Positions 1-10,985 of a DNA stretch of 30,144 nt are shown here, in pieces. The stretch lies in the NCBI GenBank assembly GCA_000310025.1, contig FN649727.1, forward strand, positions 4,198,183 to 4,228,326, given 5' to 3'. The translations under genes were made by a program, and so were the position numbers. The notes beneath the pieces are model-generated. The model did no database searches. It saw nothing but the letters and a program-made list of their open reading frames with translations, and was not told the DNA's origin. Origin of the DNA: Ectocarpus siliculosus (lineage: Eukaryota > Sar > Phaeophyceae > Ectocarpales > Ectocarpaceae). How positions within the stretch are numbered: the stretch's first letter is position 1; the number at the start of each line of letters is the position of its first letter.

Positions 1-38
1 AGGGTTCCCCCCCCCCCCCCCCCCCTGCCCCCGCGTAG

Positions 39-685
39 CTGCCGCGGAGCAGCAGTTGTCGTCGGTTGAGTACTCAGACTTCCAGCTCCAGCGGCAGCGG
101 CAGGAGCAGCAGCAGCAGCTGCAGCAACAACAAGAAAGACAGCGGGCGTGGTGGCGTCAGCAACGGCTGCACAAGCAGTCTCAGCAGAACCATCTCGAGG
201 AGCGGCGGCGGCAGCAGGAGGAGGAGGAGGAGCAGCAGCAGCAGCAGCCCCACCACCAACGGCCGCAGCAGCACCGGCAGCGGCAGCAGCAACACCGGCG
301 GCAGCAGCACCGAGCATGGAACGGTGCGGTGGCGGCACCCAGCGGCAGAGACGAAGAGGCGGCAGATGACGACGACGAAGAAGAACGTGGAGAGCACAGC
401 AATGGCGGGGGTCCCGCGACTAGGACCAGGACACCCCTCGCCCCCGTACCGCGCGCTCGCGACGAGAGGCGGGTGCGGAGCGCCTTCGGTGCGTGGAGAG
501 CGGCGGCGACCAGGGCGGCGCGCGAGCGCCGGTCTGCGCGGCAGGCGGCCCGCAGGGCGGCGAGCTCGGCGGCCGTCGCGGCCGGCGCAAGAGCGGCGGC
601 GGGAGTGATCGTGCGCGCGGAGAAGCGAGCGGTGCGCCGGTTGTTCCGGCTGTGGATGCGCGCGGCCGAATATGCGAGGCGGAAG
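39..685 (+). CDS. SFI1-like gene, exon 1 in window: Gln/Glu-rich segment then first Trp repeats
   Basis: The acceptor AG at 37-38 follows a 19-base C-tract. No ATG lies in frame upstream within the window, so this is an internal exon. The first 100 residues are dominated by Gln, Arg and Glu from CAG/GAG triplets, likely coiled coil or disordered, followed by an Asp/Glu stretch. The end carries two typical repeats (AFGAWR and LFRLWMR). The donor GT at 686 leaves phase 0. Long open frames on the opposite strand here are GC-rich shadows. Confidence 0.6.
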
Positions 686-3600
686 GTTTGTGTTTTTGTC
701 TCGAGTTGCCCGACAGCAAGGTTTTTCTTGCTCTGATGGTGATTCCGAGTGGTTTGTGTGTGTGCCCCGACAGTCAACTGTGAAACTTTTTCTCACGGCG
801 ATAAGAAAGAACGGGGTGCAAGCTTGATTTGCAGCTGTTCTACCTCGGGCAAATTGAGGAACGATGCCAACACGCACTTGCTCGTGGTTGATTGTTTGCG
901 TCCCATGTTTCGCTTTGCCTGCACCCGTCTGTCTTGACAGGACCTTGCGCGGCAGGCCGCCCTCCGACAGGCTACCAGCCGAGCCGCGCAACGCTGTCGG
1001 CAGCTGAAGGTCTCGGCCTTCCAGCGCTGGCGGCTGGCGACGGCGGCTGCGGCGGTGGAGCGGCTGAGGCGGCGGGAACGGGCGGGGAGCGTCGGGCGCG
1101 GGGCCGTGGTGGCGGAGGCCGTCCTCCGGAGGCGTAACGCCGGGAGGGTGCTGTCCGGGTTTCGACGGTGGAGGGAGGCCGACGAGGAGGTGAGAAGAGC
1201 ATTGGGCCCAGGCGTAACAAGGGCGGCGGGGTGGAAGAGAGGCTGGACGGACAGATGGCACGAAGTGGGCAGACGTTTGGGTGATCGATTCATGTTTGGA
1301 TGCGCGATGCTGCTGCTGCTGCTGCTGAGGCGGTCGAGAGGATGCGCGTGCTTCGTGGCACGGGCCTGCGCAAACTATGATTGACCGGACGATTCAGCGG
1401 TAGGCTCTTGGTTTTGACGAAGACCAAGAAAAACCAGAGGCGCGTTGCTAAATTTGGTTGCCGAGCTGTCTCTCGTGTGGTCGATATTCTGGGAGAAAGA
1501 AAACATCAAAACTGCTGCAGCAACGAACGGCTTCATCTGCACAGAGAATCAATCCTGAAGAGAGTCAACACTTCCTGCTCCGTCCTCGGTGCTTCAATTT
1601 GCTGTCCCTCTATCGATTAGCGCCCCATCTACCTTCTCCCTTAATTTCCAAGCTATCCCCGTCGGGGTCTCCCTCTTCCCCCCGTCTCGCCTAACCTCTG
1701 CTGTGGCTAGGCGTCATGAACCCCCCCCCCCATGCTCGCGCCAGCTCGTGCAGGCAACGGTTGCTGCTGGCCAAGCCCGCGACCGCCGCGCAAGGGCAGC
1801 CGCAGCCACCGCGGCGCTGCTCCACCGGCGCCGCCGCAGCCTCCTCAGGCAAGGGCTGCAGGCGCTGGGCGCGGCGGCGAGGGCGGCGGCGGAGCGCAGG
1901 CGGAGGGCGGAGAGGGCAAGCCTGTCCGCGGCGATGAGCAAGTGCGCTGCCCGGACGCTGGTGCTCACCCGGTGCTGGGATGCTTGGAAGGCGGCCGCTA
2001 CCGCCGGCGGCCTGGCGAGAAGGTGAGAGGAAGCGCCCGGTGGGTGGGTGGGTGCGGGAGGTCAATGACAAGAGTGAGGTGCCTGGCGTGCTGGATTTGT
2101 TTCGTCTTGGCGTAGGAAGGACGTTTCTCTGGGTGGCTTCGAGACGCGGTTGGGGAGAGGAGGAAAGGTGGTGGGAGTTTTTGGAAACCGAAATGTACCT
2201 TTGCGATTTTGCCTACCTTCCCCTTGAAGGTTGGGCTCGAGTGAGTGTCTGAGCTTCCGTGTTGGCCTCAAACCCACTACTTCGTGGGAGGGATACCTAT
2301 TTTGGCCCTCTTCTGCCCAGGAAGCGCACGTCTTTTGTGTGTTCGAGCCCGATGTGTGGTCGGATATATATATATATCGCATTTCGACGCGTGTGCACGT
2401 TACACCAGGCTGGCAGCCGCAGGGGCGCAGGCCCAGCGCATGGCGGCGGAGAGGAGGCACCTGCGGGCCGAACAGCTGGCGTGGGTCTGCAAGGCCGCTT
2501 TGGCGTCATCAGACGTGCGTCGAAAAGCGCGCGCGTGGCGCTTGTGGCGTCAGGTCCAGGTCAGCAGCCCAGAGAACATATACCAAACCACTATACCAGC
2601 ATACACGTTTTTTTTAGTGCTCGTCTTGTTGCCAGCCAGCTTTTGGATGAGTTGTTGTCTGTATATGGGCAGATGCCTACGTTTCGAGACGAGTGCTCGT
2701 CTTGTTGCCACACAACGTTTTGATGGGTTGCTGCTTGTTGGAAGGCTCTACAGTGCCCCGACCTCGCTTTGTTGCGTGGTGCATACATATTGCAGTCAGC
2801 AACTGTTGCATGGTCGATGTTGGACAGCGTGGCGTTCGGGTGAGAAGACCGTGGTAGGCAACTCGCGGATGACCCGTCGCCGAAGATGTTGTCGCTGTCT
2901 TCTAGGCAACGAACGTCCTCGGCCGACTAAACTCGCCATCCTTATCCTCTCGTGATGCACACTCTTCTCACGCCCCTCTGCCCCCCCCCCCTCTTTCCCT
3001 CTCAGGGACGTGCCGACACGGAGCACGCTCTCGTCAACCGTGTTCTCCTCGCCGGCGCTCAGCGCTGGCGCACCGGCCGCCTCCGCGCGGGCGTCCGGAG
3101 ATGGACGATCGCTTCCAATGCCGTTCGGTCGGAGAGGGAGCTCGTCCGCTCGCGGGCCGCCAAACTCGGGTCGGTGTCCGTGTTCCTCGGAAGCGGTTCG
3201 GGAAGCCTGAGGAGGACCCCGAGGATGGACGTCGCGCGGGCGTTCGGGACCTGGGTGCGAGTGGCGGAAGGCCGTAAGGTGGGGTGCGGGGTGACTTTTT
3301 TTGCCGGTTTTTGGCTCGCCTGTTGTTTGTTTTGTGGTTGTCTCTGTGATGTTTGGTTGGTCTTGTGGTCGTTTCGCTGTGTGTACGTTCTTGTACGCGT
3401 TTTGTAGCTAAAGGTGGAGGCTATTATAGTCATTACTCTTTGGCCAGGTATGCCAGTGTTGTTTGTCGCCCGTTGCCCCCCTCCCGCCCGGGGTATCTCC
3501 AGTCCACCAAACCTACCGCGTCGAGCCCTCTCAGAGCGCGTGACACGCGATACGATTCATCCCCCTCGCTCATCGCTTTTCGCGTGTTCCTCTTTTTCTT

Positions 3601-6600
3601 TCGCGAACCATGATCTTTCCGCGGCTCCAGGTCGAGTCCCTCAAGAGGCGTCAGGGGGCGCGCATCCTCCTGGGGGTGCTCCGTTTCTCGCGAAGAAACG
3701 CCCTCGCTCGCGCGGTAGGCACTTGGCGCTCGGCCGCCGACCGGAGAGCGCGAGAGGGCCGGTGCGTCCACGACCTGGCCCTTCGGACGGCCCACAGGCA
3801 ACGCTTGTTCCTGCTGGGGAAGGCTTGGGCACGAATCGCGTGGGCTGCGGGGGAGCGGGAGGCGGCCCGGGCGCGGCAGGTGCGGTGTTGTGTGGTAATG
3901 GTTTGTAGCGGACTCCACCTATCTACCTTGTCTATACCAGGAATGCTTGGATAAGATAGTGCCTGTTCGCCCCGCTTTCCGTCCTGGTGTAGTACAGGAC
4001 TCTGCATTGTTGGTACAGTTGCCAAGATTATTTTGGAATCCGGGTCTATCGTGTTTAACATTGGTAAAATACTGTTTATATCCATGTCACCCCAGAACGA
4101 GGCCCATGTGGCGGTGGAGGTCTCCCTCTTACCCACAGTGCGGAATACCGTGCACTTGTCACCACTGACTTGCCGCCAACTACTCTGGAGATCATTACCC
4201 CGCCCTCCCAGACCGTGTGCAAGTTCGTCGTGTATTTTCTCGAGCCTTCTCACGTACTAGTTCCGACGATACATCCGGTGATACCGACCCTCCTTTTGCC
4301 GAATTTATTTTTGTTAGCTGGGTGCTGCACGCGTCTTCCATAGCCTGGTGGCGTCATCCGCGCGGACCTCACGCCGCAGAGCCTGGACCCGATGGAGAAC
4401 AGCCGTCGCCGAAAACGCCGCAGCCGGCCGCTTGCGCGGCGCGCAGCGCCGCGCCCTCCAGCGGTGCGTGCGCTCCCGCCGGCTGCGCGACACGCGAGCG
4501 GCCTGGGAGAAAATGCGGAGAAATTTCCTACGGTCCCGCGCCCTGGTGTCCGGAGCCGCCCGCCTGGACTGCGTCCTGGTCAAGGCGCGGCGGCGAGCGG
4601 TGTCTCGGCGGCTGGGGTCGTGGCGGTCGGAAGTCCTCGCGGGCGCGATTGACGAGCGCCGGAGGGAGAGCGTCCGGGGCAGGAGGCACGCGGCGGCGAG
4701 GCTGTTGGGGTCGACGGCGGCGCGGGTGAAGCGGAGGCGGCTGGAGGGCGGGTGGCGTGCCCTGGCGACATTCGCGGAACGGGCGCATCGGGCGGAGGGG
4801 GAGGCCTCGGCGAGGGCGGGGCACGCGGACCGTCTGGCGCGCGCGGCGGCGGAGCGGTTGAGGGGGCGGGTGCTGGGCCGGGCCTGGCGAGCGTGGAGGG
4901 AGGTCCTGGCGCAGCGGCGGCTGCAGGGAGCGGTGGGCGCCGCGACGTCATCGCTGGAGGAAGAAACAGTTTCGTTGGCGAGGCAGGTGCAGCTTCTGAG
5001 GCTGTCCGGGGCTGTCCGGGTCATTTTTTCCGCCGCCGAACGGTCGAACAGGTGTGTACCGTGATTTTGTTGGCTATTCCGGGTTCGGATTGTTCGTTCA
5101 GCACCAGGGTTAGAATGGGAGGCGGTGGCAGGGTTTCGGAGCTTTTTGCGTAGACGTTGTGTCCGGGCCTCTGTGCTATGGTATCCCGCGGGGCAAGACG
5201 CATCCAACCTTGTGCTTTTTCTGTGAAAGTATTTGCCGTGTTGGTTCGTTGACAGCGCCGAGTTGTGGCTTGCTGACGCCCATAATCATTCAATCTCTCC
5301 GTACCTCTCTCCGGCTATAGATGTTCGCGTGTTTGATCGATGTCATCGTTGCTCGTTTGTCTCGGTTGTTCTGTTGGTGTTGGGCCTCAGCAAGCTACAC
5401 GCTGCACTTACCTCTCTCGGTAGCTGCTATGGAGAAGATGATGGGATGAACAAGACCAACACTTTTGTAATACGGTATTATGGGTTGAAATGACAGAGGA
5501 AACAAGCGACAACCAAACGCGTTTAATCTACTGACGTTGTCATCTGCCCTCCCTCCGCGCGCCTACGAACCAACCCTCCGCCCCGTTCCCTCACCGATCA
5601 TCGATCTCGAGAAAAAGGGTTCTACTGCAGAGAGGCTGGCGGGGGCTACGCGAGGCGTCGCAGAGGCGAGCCGTCCTCCTCCGCGCAGTGGGCATCTCCT
5701 CCCGCGCCCGCTCCCGGCGCCTCGTCCTCTCCCTTAACCGCTGGCGCCTGGCGACGAACGACGCGCGGACGGCCCGGCTGAGGGCGGGAGCCGGGCGGTC
5801 CGTGCTGGCGGCGTGCCTGGCCGGGGCGCGCGGCCGGGCCATGCGGCCCGCGTGGGAGTGCTGGCGCGAGCTCGTCGCGAGGGAGAGGGGGGAGGAGGAC
5901 GACTTCCCCGGACGGGAGGAAGGGCTCCTCGCTTTCGCCTCCGTCATCTCGAGGGTCGGCAGGCGGAGCGGACCGGGCCCGGAGGCTGCGGGCGTTCGGG
6001 CTGTGGAGGCTTGGGGGGGCGCGCTGGGGGGCGCCGTGGCCCAGGCAGCAGGCCACGAGGGTAGACGAGGTGTTAAGGGCTGTCGAGGTGGAGAACGTGA
6101 GTTTTTTGTCCTTGCTGTGGGGGAGGGGGGGGGGGGGGGAGTTCTGACCACGAGAGCTGGCGTACGTGCTGCCCCAGGAACCATGTTGTCAGCGGCTGCG
6201 TTTCGGCAAGGCCCCTTGTTTTTGTGCTCGGCATGTTGCATCAGGAGTAGGTAACCTCATTGTCCAGAGGACATACCATCTACTATCGTGTGATATGACT
6301 TGGAAGCGTATGCTGTTGAAACGGTGGAAATGTTCAAACGTGCTTCGTCACGGTAACATTGAGATTTTGGTGTACGGTATTTTGTGTTGGTTGCTCGGTT
6401 GGCGGTTCTGCTGTCCCAGGCTACGGTAATCTCAGCCATAGTGCGACCGACGAAGACAAAGAAACACGTGCAGGGGTAGTAGATCCAGCCAGAGCTTTGC
6501 CTCTTCCAAAAGGGGACTGACGGTAGCCCACCCTCTGCTCACCATGCCTCCTTCTCTTTGACCATGCGGTCGCACACAGGCTCATCTGCTGGCGGCGCAG

Positions 6601-9600
6601 GTGGACCGTCGGAGCGCCGGCGCCCGCCTGGCTCTGCTCTGGCTCCACAGGCGACGGCAGCGCACGCAGCTGGCGGCTTGGCGTCAGTGGGCCAGGGCAA
6701 CGGCGGAAGACCGGGACGCCGAGGAGAGGGAAGCGTGGCGCGGGCGGGCGGCGGCGCAGCTCGGGCGGGAGCTGGCCCGGGCGGTGGAAGGGGGGCGCCG
6801 GCGCCTCCTCCGGAGGTCGCTGCACGCCTGGCACCGCCACGCCGAAGGGCGGCTAGCCCACGCCGTCATGGTCGACCGCGAGGCGAGCGCGAGGGAGGCC
6901 GGGGCTCGCCGGCTGTTCGCGGCGCTGGAGCGCAACCTTCTCCGGCGGCAGGCCAGGGTGTGGGGCCGCCTCGTGGGCTCCGCGGTGGTCGCTTCCGGGC
7001 GGCGGCGGCGAGAGCGAGAGGCGCAAGAACGGAGAGATCGCCTCCTGGCGGTGGCGGAGTCGAGGTCGTCCCGAAGGCTGCTCTCGCGCGCGTGGTCGGC
7101 GTGGAAGGGGATCTCGGCCGAGCAGAGACACCGGGGGGAGGTGGCCGCGGTTCGGGCGGCGTGCGGAACGGCGATCGTGGCCGCGGTCACGCGGCGCAAG
7201 GAGGAAGACGCCCGGAGGCGGGCTCTCTCGCTGTGGCGCGGGAAGTCGCACCGGGGCCGAGAGCGGGAGCGCGCGCTCTCGAGGGCGGTTTCCTGCGTGC
7301 TGCGGGCCGAGGCGCGCGTCGATCGGGACCGCCTGGTGCGCTGCCTGGTGCGGTGGCGACTCGCGGCCGTGACGGGCGGGAGGACCCTGGCGGACGAGGA
7401 CAAGGCGGCGGCGGAAGCGGCGTTCCGCGGGCAGACCGTGCTGTCAATCCTGAGGCGCAAGCGCGTGCACCGCCTGTGGGAGGGTTTCCGCCGGCTCGTC
7501 GACAACCGGACCCTTTCCGTGCTCGGGAGCAAGGAGGAGCAGGCTCGCCGAGACGACGTCTCGCGAGGGCTCCGCGGCCTGAAGCGGACGGCGGCGAGGA
7601 TAACGCGGAGGCGAGTCGCGGGCGCGTTCGCGCGGTGGCAGTGCCACGCGGCCGAGGCGGGGCGGCGGAGCGACCGCGCCCTCCTGGTCTCGGCGCAGAG
7701 GCGGACGGGGGCGAAGATGCTCGGCTCCGTCGTCGCCCGCCGCGAGGCCTCCGCCCGGTCCCGCGCCTGGGCGCTGTGGCGGTCCGGGGCCGCCTCCGCC
7801 GCGATACACGACGGCGAGCGCGCCTCGGCGGACCTGCGCGTGTCCGGCGCGCGGCACTCGGCCGGGGCCCGGCTCCTGGCGACATCCATGGGCGGCGCCC
7901 GCCGCCGGGTGCTGTGGAAGGCCTGGCGGACGTGGTGCGGGGAGGCGAAGGCGGCCGCGGACGCGGAGCTGCAGACCATGGAGAGGCACTTCCACCTGGC
8001 TCGGACGCTGACGCGGGTGGAGAGGCGCGTCCAGCTGGCGTGGGTCCGCGGGGCGTGGCAGACCTGGCGCAGGAACGCGCGGTCCGTGGCGTGCGTCCCG
8101 CGGGTCGCGGAGCGCAGCCGGCGAGCCCTCCTGGCGCAGGGGATGAACCGGTGGCGCATCGCGAACGCCGAGCGGGGGCAGGCCGAGGCGGAGCGGGAGA
8201 GGGCGGCCGCCGAGGAAGCCGTGCGGGCCCGCGCGCTGTGGGGCCTGCTGAAGCGCCGCGCCAGCCGCCAGCTCGCCGAGGGGTTCAACCGAATCTTGAT
8301 GCACGGCGCGTGGGTCATCTACCTGTCGAAGGAGGAGGAAGTCCGGGCCGACCGACTCTCTCAGGGTTTCCAGTGCCTCGCCCGTGCATGCGCTAGGCGG
8401 GGGGAGAGGAGGAAATCGGCCGCCTTGTCTCGGTGGAGACACGCCGCCTCCGAGAGCCGGCGGTATGAGGAGAGAGGCCTGCTCCAGGCCAGGAGCAAGC
8501 GGGCGGCCGCCAAGACCCTGGCATCCCTCGTGTCCCACAGGGAGAGGTCTCATCTCGCGCGGGCGTGGGCCATCTGGTGCTCTGGAGTTGCGTCGGCGGC
8601 GATCCACGAGGGCGAGCGCGCCTCCGCCGACCGGAGGGTGCTGGGGGCTCGGCAGTCCGCCGGGTGCCGGTTGCTCGTCGGGGTCCTGGGGTCGGCGCGG
8701 CGCCGAGCTCTGGCCAAGGCCTGGTCCGTCTGGCGCAAGGAGGTGAGCGAGGACACAACGAGGTGGCGTTGGCTGCGAAGTAAAATCAGGGGGTGTTTTT
8801 GCAGTTGCTCTTTGGCAAATATTGCATGACTGAAACTTTTTATTTGTGGCTTTTTGAACGCTCTCTCAACATCAACAAAGTTCAGTCCCCCAGTTTAAGT
8901 GCCAGCAACTCGATCCACCTCTAGTCCACGCGGCTTTTGAACTCCTGTGTGCCACTCTTTATAACGTCTGTTTACTTTTTCCGCAATAAACTGTGAGCAT
9001 TCGAGTACTGGTCGATGTTCGTAGACGGATTTCAATGCAGTTGTAGAATGGGATGGTTAAAGTCCTTCGTGGTGTGCTGCAGTCGTTCACCCTTCGTATA
9101 TAGCCGAGGATTAACCTGCCTTCTTTGTTACGGTGACATGTATGTGAAAGCGTCTGGCCTCAAATTGTACTGGTAGTCGTTAGAAGCGGCATGAGGTGAC
9201 TCGACACCCAACGGTAGCCCCTCTTCTCTCAACGTCGTTAATGTTCCGTGTTTTGCTCTCCGGTCCATCGCTTGGCCCATCCGTTTTTTTGTCAGGTGAG
9301 GGCGGCGGCGGACGCGGAGCTGCAGAGCATGGAGAAGCACTTCCATCTCGCGCGCACCCTGACGCGGGTGGAACGGCGCACCCAGCTGGCGAAGATGGGG
9401 AGAGCGTGGAGGGCCTGGGGCGAGGTGGTGCGAGCCGAAGGGGAGGCCGAGCTGCAGCGGTTCGAGAGGCACTTCCACGTGGCCCAGACGGTGGCGAGAG
9501 TAGTCGCGAGGGTCCACCAGCGGCGGCTCTCGAGGGCCTGGAGCCTCTGGGCTAGGCTGGCCGCGCGGGGACGCCCTGCCCGTCGCGGGGTGTCGGCGTC

Positions 9601-10954
9601 GCTGTCCTCGCTTCCTCTGTTTGGCGCCGCCGCGGCTCGGGGTTCACACGGTGGCGCCTCGCGTCTCGCGCGGGTGGGTGTTGCTACGTCTCCGGGTGCT
9701 GGCGGCATCATCGCGGCTCCTCCCTCCGCGGCGGTTGACTCCGCCACCACCGAACAGCTGCGGCAGCAGCAGCAGCAGCAGCAGCATCAACAGGCCAGGC
9801 GGTCCGTCGCCATTATGTACGAGGCCGGAGCCGGGGCCGTGAGAGGTCTGCTGCGGCGGGCGGAGGCGCGGCGATTGTCCCGCTCGTGGCGAGCGTGGAG
9901 GAAAGCCACCACGGCCGACGCCACCCGGCAGGCGCGCGCGATCCTCGGGGCCACGCGAATCGAGGAGCTCTTCGTCGAGGCGCAAGAGAACCACACCGCG
10001 CGAGTCCTACGCCGCAGCTGGGCGAAGTGGGCGGGGTGGTCGACGGCGGAGGGCGGGCGCCTGGAACGGGAGGCCGAAGCGGCATCCTGGGCGAAAGCGG
10101 AGGCGGAGGCGGACGCAGCAGCGGCGGCCGCAGTGCAGGCCGCTGGGGTCACCGAAGAAGGCTCAGCCAGCGGCGCCGGTGGCCGCGCCAACAACCTCTG
10201 GTCGACCGGCACGGCGCAGCATGAGTCGACGCCCCCGGCCGGGACGCCGATGACGGAGGGCGTGAAGACACCTCACGGCGACAGCCGAAGGGGTCAAAAG
10301 TCGGGCCGGGTCGCGGCGTCGGCTTCGCCCCCGGGCTCCGCGGTGAGCGCTCTGCGGCGCAGGTTGCGCGGAGAGACGTCGCTGGAGCTGCCACCGGCAG
10401 CGGCGACTGAGACGAGTAGATCGCCCAGCGACGACGTGATTCCCCCGCACGGTCGCTTGGCGTCAGCAACGTCGCCGCCGTTGCCCAGGGCGTTGGCGGG
10501 CGGGTTGGAGACCCCGGCACCCCTTCTCCCACCTCAAAGGTTCGGCGGCGCTGCGGGCGACTCGACCCCTCCGGGAAGCGGGCAGGCTTGGTCGGATCAG
10601 TTGAACTACTCCTCTTCCCCTTTCTCGCCTTCTCAGCCTCCCGCTGCAGCCGGCGTCGCGATGCCCTCCACCTCCTTCTCCTTGAACGGCCGTGCGCACC
10701 CTGATGAGGCAGCAGCGCCATTCCCTGCGGACAGACCCGGCGAAGACCTGGGAAAAAGCGACAGCTTGGACCTTACCGCGAGCGGGGAGAGCTTCGGCGC
10801 ACCTCAATCGCGCTCTGCCGGTGGGAGGGCGCTACCGACGACGACGGTGGACGCAACAACGGTAGGCGTTGCCCTTGCCAGCCCCGAGGGAAGCCTGGCC
10901 GCCTACATGTCGGACAGCAGTCCGCTTCTCGGAGAGAGTGTCCTGATGTTCCGG

Positions 10955-10985
<31 letters not shown>

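Noticed and set aside
74-1261. Minus-strand open frame of 395 codons
   Set aside because: It reads as poly-Leu opposite CAG triplets and runs through both an exon and an intron of the + gene. A shadow of simple repeats.
2330-2360. gttcgagccc motif resembling a tRNA T-loop
   Set aside because: No matching acceptor, D or anticodon stems can be drawn around it.
6684-8318. Minus-strand open frame of 544 codons
   Set aside because: It mirrors a GC-rich exon with a clear repeat pattern on the + strand. The product is Arg/Ser/Ala-rich with no domain and results from codon bias.
7444-8607. Minus-strand open frame of 387 codons
   Set aside because: Another GC-rich shadow of exon 10 of the SFI1-like gene, Pro/Gly/Arg-rich without a fold.
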